Made by a program: the position numbers and the translations under genes
Part shown: positions 8,299-17,807 of the stretch, piece after piece
How positions within the stretch are numbered: position 1 is the stretch's first letter
Layout: each line of letters starts with the position of its first letter
NCBI GenBank assembly: GCA_964549445.1
Contig: CAZJVS010000005.1
Coordinates: forward strand, 62,001-126,000
Length of the DNA stretch: 64,000 nt
From: SpSt-539 sp964549445
GTDB lineage: Bacteria > Planctomycetota > Phycisphaerae > UBA1845 > UTPLA1
Direction of reading: 5' to 3'
Notes under the pieces: generated by a model
Seen by the model: the letters and a program-made list of their open reading frames with translations, nothing else
Databases searched by the model: none
Told to the model about the DNA's origin: nothing

Positions 8299-10047
8299 AT
8301 GCCCGCCATTGACATCTTCTTTCGCTGGATTCGCACGGCTGCACCCTACCGCCTGTTCTGGCTGCTCGGTCCCCTGCTACTCTACGGCTGGACGCTTCGC
8401 GGCCCATTCATCTCCGACGACATGCACCTCATCCTGAAAGCCGAGAAATTCCTGCGCGGCGAAAGCGTCGACTGGCGTCTCTTTCGCTTCGCCCGCTCCG
8501 ATGCCGAGTGGAACACGCTGCGAAATCGCGGCACATGCCCGTGGTGGGTCGCACGCGGCCGACAGGATTTCATCCGCCCGGTCGCCGAACTCTCGTTTCT
8601 CCTCGACGCGCGGCTCTTCGGCCGTAACCCGCTCGGTTATCGCCTGATGAGCCTTGGCGTGTTCGCCCTCGCGCTCTCGTCCGTACACTGGATGTTCCGT
8701 CGTGCTGGCGCCGATCCGATTCGCGCCGGTGCCGCCACGTTCTTTCTGGGGATCTCCCAGTCCGCAGCCGCTCCGGTCGCCTGGGTCTGCAATCGGGCCG
8801 ACCTCTTTGTCGTCATGGGCGTCAGTCTCGCCGCAGGCGCGTATTGGTCGGTGCGGCAGAACCCGCGAGTGAAGTGGGTGCTCCTCGCCATTGGCTCCTT
8901 CAGCTTCGCACTGCTGGCGAAGGAGGCAGCGATCGCCCTGAGCGGCGTCGTGGTGCTCCACGAGTTACTCGCCCGCCGTCGCCGCGAAGAACGCACCACG
9001 CGTCCGCTCGCCGCGCTCACCGCGCTCCTGATATTGCTGATCGCGATCGTCTATCTGGCCTACTATCTCACCACGCGCCCGTGGATCCTTACGCCCGCCA
9101 ACGGCGGCGGCTATCCAAGTCAGGCCGCCACTCACTGGCCGTTCTCGTTTTTGCTCTACTCGGCCGTCTGGGTCGTCGGCTTTCCCGTTGACCTGTTGCT
9201 GCTTGCCTCCCCCGAGGTCGTCGTCGCGGTAGCACTGGCGAGCGCCGTCCTCGGCCTCGGTGCGATCTACTATCTCTGTAAGTCGACGCAAAATGACCCC
9301 GCCGCCCTGTTCTATGCGCTTTGGGCAATACTTTTCATCCTCCCGGGCCTTTCGGCCATCGCGATTGGCTCCCGAATTATCTTTACGGCGACCGTTGGCT
9401 GGACCTATCTTCTGACCGGCCTGATCCTCCCCGCCCGCGAACAGGACGTCGTCATTCCGCGCCCGCTCCGCCACTGGTTTTACGCCGCGAACGGCGCGAT
9501 CAGCATCGGCTGCGTGATGGTGATGGTCTTCCTGATCAACCGCTGGGAGTTTGACGCACGAAACAGATTGAGCACCATCGTGGCGACTTGCTCGCCGCCC
9601 ATTTCAAACGGCCACGCGCTGATATCCCTGCACACCGACACACCGTCCGAAATGCTCTGCTCCGGCGACCGGCTGGAATTCCTGACCGGCGTCCGCGACG
9701 TCGCCGCGCTTTATCTGCTGCCGCCCGGCATGAATGTCACGACTCAGATCGAGAACGATCGCACCGTTGTGCTCCGTAGCGAAGACGGAGTGCCGTTCGG
9801 CACCGACCTCCAACGGCTCGCCCTTCCGCCCGACTGGAAGCCCGTCGCCGGCCAGACCATCCCATTGCGCGACTTCACGGTCGAGCTGATGGACGTGCGC
9901 GACGAATGCCAGGTCGCCGCGCTTCGATTGCGCTTTAACGAACCGCTGGCCTCATCGCGGCTGCACCTTTTTCCCGCGCTGTTCCCATCAGGCGGCCGCT
10001 CGTCCGCGGTTTCCCGCGCTTCGTCCGCGATCGCAACGTCGCCATGA
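8299..10047 (+). CDS. GT-C type integral membrane glycosyltransferase-like protein
   Basis: The 582-residue protein has about ten hydrophobic segments in residues 15-420, then a soluble C-terminal domain of about 160 residues. The first lumenal loop carries FISDDMHLI (about 37-45), the acidic motif of GT-C enzymes such as PMT and TMTC-like proteins, followed by IRPVAELSFLLDARLFGRNPLGYRL, whose pattern is shared with TMTC proteins. GT-C enzymes use lipid-linked sugar donors on the outer side of the cytoplasmic membrane. A TATTAT hexamer at 8261 may be its -10. The stop overlaps the next gene by four bases (ATGA), so the two are coupled. The acceptor and sugar are unknown. Confidence 0.7.
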   Translation: MPAIDIFFRWIRTAAPYRLFWLLGPLLLYGWTLRGPFISDDMHLILKAEKFLRGESVDWRLFRFARSDAEWNTLRNRGTCPWWVARGRQDFIRPVAELSFLLDARLFGRNPLGYRLMSLGVFALALSSVHWMFRRAGADPIRAGAATFFLGISQSAAAPVAWVCNRADLFVVMGVSLAAGAYWSVRQNPRVKWVLLAIGSFSFALLAKEAAIALSGVVVLHELLARRRREERTTRPLAALTALLILLIAIVYLAYYLTTRPWILTPANGGGYPSQAATHWPFSFLLYSAVWVVGFPVDLLLLASPEVVVAVALASAVLGLGAIYYLCKSTQNDPAALFYALWAILFILPGLSAIAIGSRIIFTATVGWTYLLTGLILPAREQDVVIPRPLRHWFYAANGAISIGCVMVMVFLINRWEFDARNRLSTIVATCSPPISNGHALISLHTDTPSEMLCSGDRLEFLTGVRDVAALYLLPPGMNVTTQIENDRTVVLRSEDGVPFGTDLQRLALPPDWKPVAGQTIPLRDFTVELMDVRDECQVAALRLRFNEPLASSRLHLFPALFPSGGRSSAVSRASSAIATSP

Positions 10048-11471
10048 GCCGCCGCATCCCGCTCAATCCGTGCGACCGCCTTGTCTACGGACGCCACCTT
10101 GAACTGAGCCGATGTTCCCCGGGCGGCAATACCGCCTACATGGTGATCGATGTCGACGGCCACATCGAACCCTCCGCGTTTCGTGAAACATTGTTCCGAA
10201 CGATGGTTCGGCACCCCGCCACGATCGGATCGCTCCGCATCAGCTTCCCCGCCGGCCGTCCATTCTGGAACGTGCCGCGCAACGTCCCCGCCGCCGCCCG
10301 CAGCGCCGCCGCTCAGTCGCACGTATTCGTCGATCTGTCGCGCGATCCAAACGCGCAGGCACGCGCCGCCCGCCTCCATCCGGCAGGCGACGAAACGCGC
10401 TGGAACCATCAGACCGGTCCCCAAGTCCGGTTCGAGCAGTACGCCCTTCCCGACGATCGTACGCGGTTTTATTTCCGCTGGCCCCACTTCTTCATGGATG
10501 CCGAGGGCGCGCTCTGGTTCCTCTCTCAACTCGGCCGCCGGAGTAGCGACCCCGCTGTTCGCGCGGACCCGACCGAAATCGCGAGCGACGATTCCCGCAC
10601 GGTGAACGTACTTCGCGAATTCTCCTGGCTGCGTCGAATCGCTCTCGCCCTGCGTGGCTTTGCGTCTTCGCCGGCCGAAGTCGGCCTGAAATTCGCCACT
10701 CTACCGGGCTCGCCTCGTGTCCGACACGCTCAGTACGAGGTGCTGCATCGCCACTTCACCGCCGAAGAAACCGGGCAGGTGCAGGCCGGCGCCAAACGCT
10801 GGTCCCCCGCCGGCCCGGCCCGCTACGCTCGATTTCTGGCCGCCGGCGTGCTCCGCGCCGTGTACCAATCCCTCCTCGAGAACGGCGTCGCCGCGGAGGC
10901 CTGCTGCATCACCATGCCGCTCCGCGTCGGCATCTCCGACAGCAACTCTCGAATCCTCGACATGCGTCCCGTCCCCGGCAACTACCTCGTCACGCCATTG
11001 CTGGCCGGCCGCGCCGATCGGCTGGCCGATCGCCGTGCGATCGGCGACGACATCCTGTCTCAGTTTCAGGATTTCATCAGTCGCCGGCGCGACCTGTCGC
11101 AGTGGGCTCTGATGCAGGCCGCCGCGTGCCTCCACGCATGGACCTACCCGCTGATCTTCAAGCTCCCCATGCGCATACCCGTGCTCGCGTCCGGCTTCTC
11201 CTACTACGGAGAGGTTCGCGAGCCGCTGAGAACCCTTTGCGGCGCGCGTGTCTTGAATGTCTGGGGTGGTGGCCCCATCGCCGCGCCACCGGGGTTGAAT
11301 CCCGTCTTCAGCCGTTTCGAGGATCGCCTGAACCTCGCACTGACGTACGACAGTTCCGCCGTAAGCGAACCGATGGCCCGTCGCTTCCTTCAACTCATCG
11401 AGGATGAAATACTCGAATCGACGACGAGGAATTCGACCCCAGCGCAAGCGGCCGACCAGATGCCTACCTGA
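10044..11471 (+). CDS. Condensation/acyltransferase-fold protein
   Basis: The 475-residue protein has features of the CoA-dependent acyltransferase superfamily (condensation domains, WS/DGAT): an N-terminal SPGGNTAYMVIDVDGHI segment, a central catalytic-loop candidate PHFFMDAEGA (about 147-156) that matches HxxxDG, and a second half with CITMPLRVGISDSN and late NVWGGGPIAAPPGLNP-type strands. The first histidine of the canonical HHxxxDG is proline here. Enzymes of this fold move an acyl group from a thioester or another ester to a hydroxyl or amine. Its 4-base overlap with the GT-C gene suggests that both act on the same surface lipid or glycan. The family call rests on motif recognition only. 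Confidence 0.6.
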   Translation: MSRRIPLNPCDRLVYGRHLELSRCSPGGNTAYMVIDVDGHIEPSAFRETLFRTMVRHPATIGSLRISFPAGRPFWNVPRNVPAAARSAAAQSHVFVDLSRDPNAQARAARLHPAGDETRWNHQTGPQVRFEQYALPDDRTRFYFRWPHFFMDAEGALWFLSQLGRRSSDPAVRADPTEIASDDSRTVNVLREFSWLRRIALALRGFASSPAEVGLKFATLPGSPRVRHAQYEVLHRHFTAEETGQVQAGAKRWSPAGPARYARFLAAGVLRAVYQSLLENGVAAEACCITMPLRVGISDSNSRILDMRPVPGNYLVTPLLAGRADRLADRRAIGDDILSQFQDFISRRRDLSQWALMQAAACLHAWTYPLIFKLPMRIPVLASGFSYYGEVREPLRTLCGARVLNVWGGGPIAAPPGLNPVFSRFEDRLNLALTYDSSAVSEPMARRFLQLIEDEILESTTRNSTPAQAADQMPT

Positions 11472-11485
11472 CTTCGAAAACCGCC

Positions 11486-12514
11486 CTACGCCCCGACCAG
11501 CGCCCGCTCCCGCGTTGGTTGTCGCTCGGTCTGGTCGAGGTACCACCGGATCGTCGATGGGATTCCCTCTTCGTAACCGACCGTCGACTTCCACCCCAGC
11601 TTCTGCCGCGCCTTCTCCGCCGAAAAAAACGCCCGCCGCCCCATCAGCCACACGCCGTAGCGCGTCACCATCGGCGGCTTCTTCGTCTTGAACGCGTGCC
11701 CGAAGACCTCCATCCCGAACGCCACGCGATAAGCGATGGCGTACGGCACCTGGCGCGTCACCGGCGCAACGCCGAGCGTCTTCGACACCATTGAAAAATA
11801 GCTTCGTTGCGTCAGGTGTCCGTCATTGCTGACGTTGAACGCCTCGTGAATGGCCGCCGGCTGGTCCGCGGCGAGGATGCACGCCTCCGCGACATTCCCG
11901 GCATACACCATGTTGAGCCGATTCTCGCCGTCCCCGAGCAATTTGGCCTTGCCGGTCCGCACGAGGTTGACCATCCGGGCCATCGTCGCCCGGTCGCGCG
12001 GTCCGTAGAGCCAGCTCGGCCGGATCACCGTAAAAGCGATTTGATTACGCCGGTCCCACAGCATCCGCTCGACTTCAACCTTTGCCCGCGTGTAATACGA
12101 CCACTTGTAAAGGTTCTGACCGAGCGGAGCCGTCTCGTCGAAGACCAGCCCCTCGCCGTTGACGTGCCCGTACACGCTGATGCTGCTGATGTGGATCAGA
12201 CGCGAAACCTTCGCCGCTTCGATCGCGTCGAACAGGTTCCGGCTTCCGTCAATCGTGATTCGCTGAAAATCCGGCCACGGCCCCCAATCCCCGACCCGCG
12301 CCGCCGCATGATAGACGCACGAGACGCCCTTGACCGCCGCATCGATCGATGCCCGATCCGTCAAATCGCCGTACGCCAGCTCAACGCCCTGCGTCGCCAG
12401 CCACCGCGTATCCGAGTCGCGGCGCACCAGAACGCGCACCGGCCGGTTTCGCAGGCGAAGTTGCTCGACGATATGGCTGCCCAGGAGGCCCGTGGCCCCG
12501 GTTACAAGATTCAT
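11486..12514 (-). CDS. NAD-dependent epimerase/3-beta-HSD family protein
   Basis: The 342-residue protein is an extended short-chain dehydrogenase. NLVTGATGLLGSHIVEQL (2-19) is the dinucleotide-binding loop, ISSISVYG holds the catalytic serine, and YYTRAKVEVE provides YxxxK. The C-terminal helical half (KTKKPPMVTRYGVWLMGRRA, then FSAEKARQKLGW) resembles sterol/dihydroflavonol-type 3-beta-HSD proteins. The substrate is not determined. I chose the ATG at 12514 because the glycine-rich motif follows at once; the longer frame starts with TTG and has no ribosome site. It lies downstream of the CYTH gene, about 70 bp away on the same strand. Confidence 0.88.
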   Translation of the reverse strand: MNLVTGATGLLGSHIVEQLRLRNRPVRVLVRRDSDTRWLATQGVELAYGDLTDRASIDAAVKGVSCVYHAAARVGDWGPWPDFQRITIDGSRNLFDAIEAAKVSRLIHISSISVYGHVNGEGLVFDETAPLGQNLYKWSYYTRAKVEVERMLWDRRNQIAFTVIRPSWLYGPRDRATMARMVNLVRTGKAKLLGDGENRLNMVYAGNVAEACILAADQPAAIHEAFNVSNDGHLTQRSYFSMVSKTLGVAPVTRQVPYAIAYRVAFGMEVFGHAFKTKKPPMVTRYGVWLMGRRAFFSAEKARQKLGWKSTVGYEEGIPSTIRWYLDQTERQPTRERALVGA

Positions 12515-12585
12515 AGCCAGACCCAAGAGTGAGCCGAACAATACGAACAACGCGCTCCATCGTCAAGCCGCGCGCGTCATTCGCC

Positions 12586-13182
12586 TCACGCCGATGGCGA
12601 ATGCGTGTCCGCCAGTCGCAATTCGCGACGGACTGCGCCGGCCTGTTCGCAATGTCGGACGATCAGCGCCAGATAGCTCGCCCTTTCGCACGCCGTTCCC
12701 CCGAGCGCCAATCGTTCCTGCACCTCGCGGATCGCTCCTTCGCTCGGTCCCTCGATTTCGACGAACGCCCCAATGAAGGGAAGTTCGTCCAGCTCGATCA
12801 TGCACCCCCCAAGCCGCCAGCTCTCCCGCCGCTTCTCAAAAAGAATCGTCTCGTCAAATCCGAGCAATTTGAGCAATTCCGCCGCCCGCTCGGCGTCCGA
12901 CACGGCCAACTCACACTCCCGCCGCGTCTTGAACGCCCCCGCCTTTACCGGCCCTTTGAACGTCACCGTCGCCGCGACCGCCGGACCATCGAGCACCCGC
13001 ACCGATCGCACCCGCAAGCCGCATCCCGCCGCCCGCAGTCCTGTGTCCGCCCGATCGAAGAACCGATTGCACTCCAGCACGCGCCCGACGTACGTCGCCC
13101 CCGCCGACCGCAGCCGCCCGCGAACCTGCTCCAGATCGCCGACTGGAAACTTCGCCTCGATCTCGATCGAATCCGACGCCAT
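12586..13182 (-). CDS. CYTH domain protein (class IV adenylate cyclase/triphosphatase family)
   Basis: The 198-residue protein begins with the CYTH signature ExExK (SIEIEAKF, about 5-12). Alternating charged strands of the triphosphate tunnel follow: LRVRSVRVLD, TVTFKGPV, RRECELAV, FEKRRESWRL and ELDELPFIGAFVEIEG. Family members hydrolyse triphosphates (thiamine triphosphate, inorganic triphosphate) or make cAMP. Bacterial proteins of this CyaB-like subtype are often uncharacterised. The ATG shares one base with the leuS stop (TGATG), so translation is coupled to leuS. Confidence 0.88.
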   Translation of the reverse strand: MASDSIEIEAKFPVGDLEQVRGRLRSAGATYVGRVLECNRFFDRADTGLRAAGCGLRVRSVRVLDGPAVAATVTFKGPVKAGAFKTRRECELAVSDAERAAELLKLLGFDETILFEKRRESWRLGGCMIELDELPFIGAFVEIEGPSEGAIREVQERLALGGTACERASYLALIVRHCEQAGAVRRELRLADTHSPSA

Positions 13183-16049
13183 CAACCCGCGACCATGTTC
13201 ACCAGCCGACCCTTGATGACAATCACCTTCCGCACCGTCTTACCAGCCAGCCGCGCCGCGACCTTCGCATCGCCCCGCGCCGCCGCCTCGCACTGCCCAT
13301 CATCCGCGTCCGCCGGCACGCGTACCGTTCCCGCCAGCTTCCCGTTCACCTGCACCGCCAGTTCGACTTCGCTTTCGACCAGCAGCGACGCGTCATATTT
13401 CGGCCACGACTCGTACGTCAGCGTTCCGCTCCGGCCGCGCAGCCGCTCCCACAATTCTTCGGCAACGTGCGGCGCAAACGGCGCGAGCAACAACACAAAT
13501 CGCTCGAGCTGATCGCGTCGAATCTGATCGACCCGCGTCGCCTCGTTCACAAACTCCATCATCGCCGCGATCGCCGTATTGAACGCCATCGCCTCGACAT
13601 CTTCCGTCACCTTCTTGATCGTCCGATGCAGCGCCTTCTCCAATGCATCCGCCTTCGTATCCGTCGCGACGCGCGGCGAAAGCCCGCCCGTCTCCGGATC
13701 AACCACCAGCCGCCACACTCGCTGCAAGAACCGATACACCCCCGGCACGTCGCGCGGATTCCACGGCTTGCTCGCCGCCAGCGGACCCATGAACATCTCA
13801 TACAGCCGCAGCGAGTCCGCCCCATACTCGGCGACCACGTCATCCGGATTGATGACGTTCTTTAAGCTCTTGCTCATCTTCTCGACGGCCCCGGCCAGCT
13901 TCTCGCCCGTCTGCTTCTGATACGCGTTGCCGTCCTCGCGGAAGTCGATCTCGTCATACCCGATCGCCACCCCGCGCGAGTCGCGATAGGCAAACGCCCG
14001 GATCATCCCCTGATTGAACAGCTTCCCGAACGGCTCCGGCGTGCTCACAACGCCCAAGTCATACAGCACCTTGTGCCAGAACCGCGCATACAGCAGGTGC
14101 AGCACCGCATGCTCCGCCCCGCCAACATACAGATCGACCCCGCCAACGTGCGGCTGCCCGTCCTTGCGTGCCGACACCATCCAGTACCGCTCCGCCTCGC
14201 GCGAGCACATCGCCCGATCGTTTTTGGGATCGAGAAACCGAAGGTAGTACCAGCACGACCCCGCCCAATTCGGCATCGTGTTCAGTTCGCGCCGCCCCGT
14301 CGTCCCGCACCGCGGACACTCCGCCCGCACCCACTGCCCCGACCGCGCCAGCGGCGGCTCTGGGTCCGACATCACGTCTTCCGGCTGCGGCGTTGGCTTG
14401 AAATTATCGAGATCGGGCAGCACCACCGGCAGCTCGGACTCCGGCACCGCCACCGGCCCGCACGTCCCGCAGTGAATGATCGGAAACGGCTCGCCCCAGT
14501 ACCGCTGCCGCGAAAACAGCCAGTCGCGAAGCTTGTACTGCACCCGCCCGCGCCCGATCCCCTCCTGCTCAATCCACGCGATAATCTTCTCTTTCGCCCG
14601 CGCCGTCGGCAGCCCGTTCAATTCGCAGAACTCGCCGCGCGTCCCCGACGGCGGAGAGTTTACCGCCGTCCCGTCATCGACAAACCCGCGCCACGCCACT
14701 CCATCCGGCGGCTCAACCACCTGCACCACCGGCAGCTTGAACTGCTCCGCAAATTCCAGGTCGCGCGTATCGCTCCCCGGAACCGCCATGATCGCCCCCG
14801 TCCCGTACGCCATCAGCACGTAGTCCGCCACCCAGATCGGCACCTTCGCCCGCGCATCCCCTTCCGGCCACACCGGATTGATCGCATACGCCCCGGTGAA
14901 TATTCCGCTCTTCTCTTTCGACTCCGCCGTCCGCGACAGTTCGCTTTTCCGCACCGCCTCCTCGACGTACTTCCGCACCGCCGCCCGCTGCGCATCCGTC
15001 GTCAGCTCCTCGACCAGCGGATGCTCCGGTGCCAGCACCATGTACGTCGCCCCATACAGCGTGTCCGGCCGCGTCGTAAAGATCCGCAGCGTCTCCTCCG
15101 ACCCCGCGATCCCAAACGTCACCTCCGCCCCATAGCTCCGACCGATCCAGTTTCGCTGCATCAGCTTGACCGACTCCGGCCAGTCGACCCCCTCCAGGTC
15201 GCGCTCCAGCCGATCCGCGTACGCCGTAATCCGCAGCATCCACTGCTTGAGCGGCCGCCGAAAAACCGGGTAGTTCCCGCGCTCGCTCCGCCCCTCCGAC
15301 GTCACCTCCTCGTTCGCCAGCACCGTCCCCAGCGCCGGACACCAGTTCACCGGCACCTCCGCCAGGTACGCCAGCCGATGTCGATCGATGATCTCCCTCT
15401 GCTCGACGTCATTCAGCTCGTGCCAGAACTTCAGCCCCGGCTGGATCCCGCCGATCTGCTGCAATCCCGACTGCGGCGCCGGCATCAACTCCCCGTCAAA
15501 CCGCACGACCAGCCGCTCCGCCTCCAGCTCCTTCACCAGCTCCGCGATCGGCCGCGCCTTCTGATCCGCCGGGTCATACCAGTGATGAAACAGTTGCAGG
15601 AAAATCCACTGCGTCCAGCGGTAATACGCCGCGTCCGTGGTCGACAACTCCCGCGACCAGTCATACGAAAACCCCAGCCGCTTGAGCTGCTCCCGAAACC
15701 GCGCAATGTTCCGCTCCGTCGTGATCCGCGGATGCGTGTTGGTCTCCACTGCATATTGCTCGGCTGGCAACCCGAACGCATCCCACCCCATTGGGTGCAA
15801 CACGTTTCGCCCGCGCATCCGCTGGTACCGCGCCAGAATATCCGTCGCCGTGTACCCCTCCGGATGCCCGACGTGCAGCCCCGCCCCGCTCGGATACGGA
15901 AAGAAGTCGAGGATGTAGTACTTCGGCCGCGACGCATCAAACGTCGGCTCGCCCGGATTCGGCGTCCGAAATGTCGCGTGCAGGTCCCAATACGCCTGCC
16001 ACTTCGGCTCGATCGTCTTGAAGTCGTATCCGTACGTCTGTTCGCTCAT
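13182..16049 (-). CDS. leuS: Leucyl-tRNA synthetase
   Basis: This enzyme charges tRNA-Leu in the cytoplasm. The 955-residue protein has every expected part: the HIGH motif as HVGHPEGYTATD (about 57-68), a CP1 editing domain in the first half including the T-rich TTRPDTLYGATYMVLAPEHP region, zinc-type cysteines (IHCGTCG and ECPRCG), KMSKSLKN for KMSKS (about 730), and the anticodon-binding and C-terminal domains. AGAGGA lies about 7 bp before the ATG. A candidate promoter sits at 16089-16116. The CYTH gene follows with a one-base overlap. Confidence 0.98.
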   Translation of the reverse strand: MSEQTYGYDFKTIEPKWQAYWDLHATFRTPNPGEPTFDASRPKYYILDFFPYPSGAGLHVGHPEGYTATDILARYQRMRGRNVLHPMGWDAFGLPAEQYAVETNTHPRITTERNIARFREQLKRLGFSYDWSRELSTTDAAYYRWTQWIFLQLFHHWYDPADQKARPIAELVKELEAERLVVRFDGELMPAPQSGLQQIGGIQPGLKFWHELNDVEQREIIDRHRLAYLAEVPVNWCPALGTVLANEEVTSEGRSERGNYPVFRRPLKQWMLRITAYADRLERDLEGVDWPESVKLMQRNWIGRSYGAEVTFGIAGSEETLRIFTTRPDTLYGATYMVLAPEHPLVEELTTDAQRAAVRKYVEEAVRKSELSRTAESKEKSGIFTGAYAINPVWPEGDARAKVPIWVADYVLMAYGTGAIMAVPGSDTRDLEFAEQFKLPVVQVVEPPDGVAWRGFVDDGTAVNSPPSGTRGEFCELNGLPTARAKEKIIAWIEQEGIGRGRVQYKLRDWLFSRQRYWGEPFPIIHCGTCGPVAVPESELPVVLPDLDNFKPTPQPEDVMSDPEPPLARSGQWVRAECPRCGTTGRRELNTMPNWAGSCWYYLRFLDPKNDRAMCSREAERYWMVSARKDGQPHVGGVDLYVGGAEHAVLHLLYARFWHKVLYDLGVVSTPEPFGKLFNQGMIRAFAYRDSRGVAIGYDEIDFREDGNAYQKQTGEKLAGAVEKMSKSLKNVINPDDVVAEYGADSLRLYEMFMGPLAASKPWNPRDVPGVYRFLQRVWRLVVDPETGGLSPRVATDTKADALEKALHRTIKKVTEDVEAMAFNTAIAAMMEFVNEATRVDQIRRDQLERFVLLLAPFAPHVAEELWERLRGRSGTLTYESWPKYDASLLVESEVELAVQVNGKLAGTVRVPADADDGQCEAAARGDAKVAARLAGKTVRKVIVIKGRLVNMVAG

Positions 16050-16088
16050 CCACCGATTCCTCTCACGTTTCTCCGCGATGCGGGTCTA

Positions 16089-16116
16089 ATTCTAGGACCG
16101 GGGCACCGCTACACAA
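16089..16116 (-). promoter_or_regulatory. Candidate sigma-70 promoter of leuS
   Basis: On the minus strand TTGTGT, 16 bp and TAGAAT precede leuS, giving an expected leader of about 33 nt that contains the AGAGGA ribosome site. The -10 matches 5 of 6 consensus bases; the -35 matches only 3. Confidence 0.42.
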
Positions 16117-16481
16117 GGCGTTGCAATGTTGCCCGCCGACGACACGTGTGGCGACAAGCGAAGTCGCCGCAAACCCGCGTCGAATGGGCACAAAACCGCC
16201 GAGTCGCCGCAATGTACCCCGGATGGACGTTGATTCGCCGCAACAGGGCCGCGCGATCCGAACCGGCCACGCGAATCATCGACCGCCGTCGACCTCAACG
16301 CGCAAAGCCCGGTTGATGCAGCGATTGCGGCGCTGGGGGCCTCCCAGGGGATTCAATTCGGCGTTTTGCCGACCACTGGCACGGCCGTTGCTCATAGGGT
16401 CCGCGTCGGGTTGAGGGAAATAACGGAATCCCGCCCGATTGAAGCGGAACCGTCGCTCATACAGGAAGCGAGGGGATTGCG
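16117..16481. other. Intergenic region without a recognisable gene
   Basis: This stretch separates divergent leuS and the small coiled-coil gene. Short open frames exist on both strands, but none has a ribosome site or recognisable protein pattern. The promoter for the plus-strand gene is probably here, though I found no convincing -35/-10 pair. Confidence 0.5.
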
Positions 16482-16745
16482 ATGGATGAAACAGTATTCC
16501 AGACGAGACTCGCGGAGCTGGTCGCCGAAATCGGCACCCTGCCCGCCGACGAAAAAGCCAAACTCGAGCTCATGGCTCAGGAGACCAAGGACCGCCATGA
16601 GAAGCTCAAAATGACCGTCACGAGTCTTCAGGAGAACATGGACTACCTGCGGCTCGCCATCAAGTACCTGCTGTTCGATCTCGAAGCCACCCGCCGCGAG
16701 AACGGCTACCTCCGCAAGATGCTGGAGGAAGGCCCCGAGCAGTAA
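16482..16745 (+). CDS. Small coiled-coil protein
   Basis: This 87-residue acidic, helical protein has heptad-like spacing throughout (LAELVAEIGTLPADEKAKLE, then LRLAIKYLLFDLEATRRENG), consistent with a dimeric coiled coil. It lacks a signal peptide or membrane segment, so it is probably cytoplasmic. GAGGGG lies 6 bp before the ATG, and an excellent intrinsic terminator follows at 16886-16920, so it appears to be a monocistronic unit. I do not recognise a characterised family. Similar short proteins exist in planctomycete genomes to my recollection, but without a function. Confidence 0.85.
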   Translation: MDETVFQTRLAELVAEIGTLPADEKAKLELMAQETKDRHEKLKMTVTSLQENMDYLRLAIKYLLFDLEATRRENGYLRKMLEEGPEQ

Positions 16746-16885
16746 ACCGATCCAACAAAAAAGTCTCCGGGGATGCACTCGCCGGGGGGACGACCTGAAC
16801 TACTGCCAAGATGTGAGGGTCGCCGTTGCGAGTGCCGTCTCCGATACCCTCCGCAAGAAATGATCTCACGGTCGGAGGGGGAAAG

Positions 16886-16920
16886 AAGCACGCCCGACGT
16901 TCGGGCGTGCTTCGTTTTTT
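16886..16920 (+). terminator. Intrinsic terminator after the coiled-coil gene
   Basis: A perfect 12-bp stem (16886-16897 with 16901-16912) and a 3-base loop CGT are followed by CGTTTTTT. It ends the transcript of the 16482 gene and lies only about 30 bp upstream of the next start at 16950. Confidence 0.92.
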
Positions 16921-16949
16921 ACCTGACGGTCGCGTTATCATGCTTGAAG

Positions 16950-17789
16950 ATGACCGACCCGCACGCCAATCGTTCGGACGCCCCACCTCAACCGGACGAC
17001 ATTGAAGATCATCTCCACTGCCCGAAGTGCGATTACGACCTAAGCGGCCTGCACGAGCCGCGCTGCCCGGAATGCGGTTTCGAATTCAACCTCGACGAAC
17101 TGAGAAGTCGCTACGGCAAGGAGCCACAACCGGTAGTCCCGTGGGACCTCGACCGCAGCCCGCGAACGATGCTCACAACCTGGATCGAAGTCGCATTCTC
17201 ACCGCGCGGACTCGCGAGACGATTTCCCAACGTCCACCTCCGTGAATCTGCGGCCTCTTACGCAAGTCGCAGTTCACTCGCCGCGATCGGAATTGGGGTG
17301 TGTGCAATGTTGGCCCAAGGCGGAAATCCGTTCGCCCTTATCGCCGCGCCTTTGACCTGGGGCACGGCATTCTACGCCGGCTTCGGCGCATGCGAGCGGT
17401 CCCTCGCCGCGACGTACGCCACACTTGCGTTACCAACGAACGTGACCTCCGGCCGCGACTTTTGGCTCGGACTTCTGCGCTACTCGGGCGGGTTCAAGCT
17501 CGTGAGTGCTCTCGCTTTCTTCTCGATTTCGGTCGGGCGCGTCTTGCTCTCGGATGGTCTATTCACGCCGGGTTTCACACTCGTTCAATCCTGCCTCATG
17601 GCCGTACCGGTGTTCTGGTGGGCGTGTACCGTGGCGACAATGGCCCTCGGGTTTGCGAAAGGACTGGCAAATCGCGTTCTCCTTTTCGTTTGCCCACTTT
17701 TGGCAGCAATGGTCGGCGCAGTCGCGGGAGCATGTGTCAGGATACTCTGCACCGCTGTATTCGGCGTGCTTCTTCAACTAATCAGCTAA
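16950..17789 (+). CDS. Zinc-ribbon membrane protein
   Basis: The 279-residue protein carries an N-terminal four-cysteine zinc ribbon, HCPKCDYDLSGLHEPRCPEC (about 25-44), typical of many planctomycete membrane proteins. A linker and about five hydrophobic segments (roughly 100-275) follow. A longer frame back to 16773 runs through the terminator at 16886-16920 and is rejected. No Shine-Dalgarno precedes the ATG at 16950. Instead a TATCAT hexamer (16936-16941) ends 8 bases upstream, so the message may be leaderless. Function unknown. It converges on the beta-helix gene with an 18-bp gap. Confidence 0.82.
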   Translation: MTDPHANRSDAPPQPDDIEDHLHCPKCDYDLSGLHEPRCPECGFEFNLDELRSRYGKEPQPVVPWDLDRSPRTMLTTWIEVAFSPRGLARRFPNVHLRESAASYASRSSLAAIGIGVCAMLAQGGNPFALIAAPLTWGTAFYAGFGACERSLAATYATLALPTNVTSGRDFWLGLLRYSGGFKLVSALAFFSISVGRVLLSDGLFTPGFTLVQSCLMAVPVFWWACTVATMALGFAKGLANRVLLFVCPLLAAMVGAVAGACVRILCTAVFGVLLQLIS

Positions 17790-17807
17790 TCTAATCGCCG
17801 CGCTGGG

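Noticed and set aside
14073..16316. 747-codon open frame antisense to leuS
   Set aside because: Arg/Pro-rich shadow of leuS third positions; leuS is certain on the other strand.
16773..16949. N-terminal extension of the zinc-ribbon protein
   Set aside because: It would translate through a perfect terminator; the conserved protein starts at 16950.
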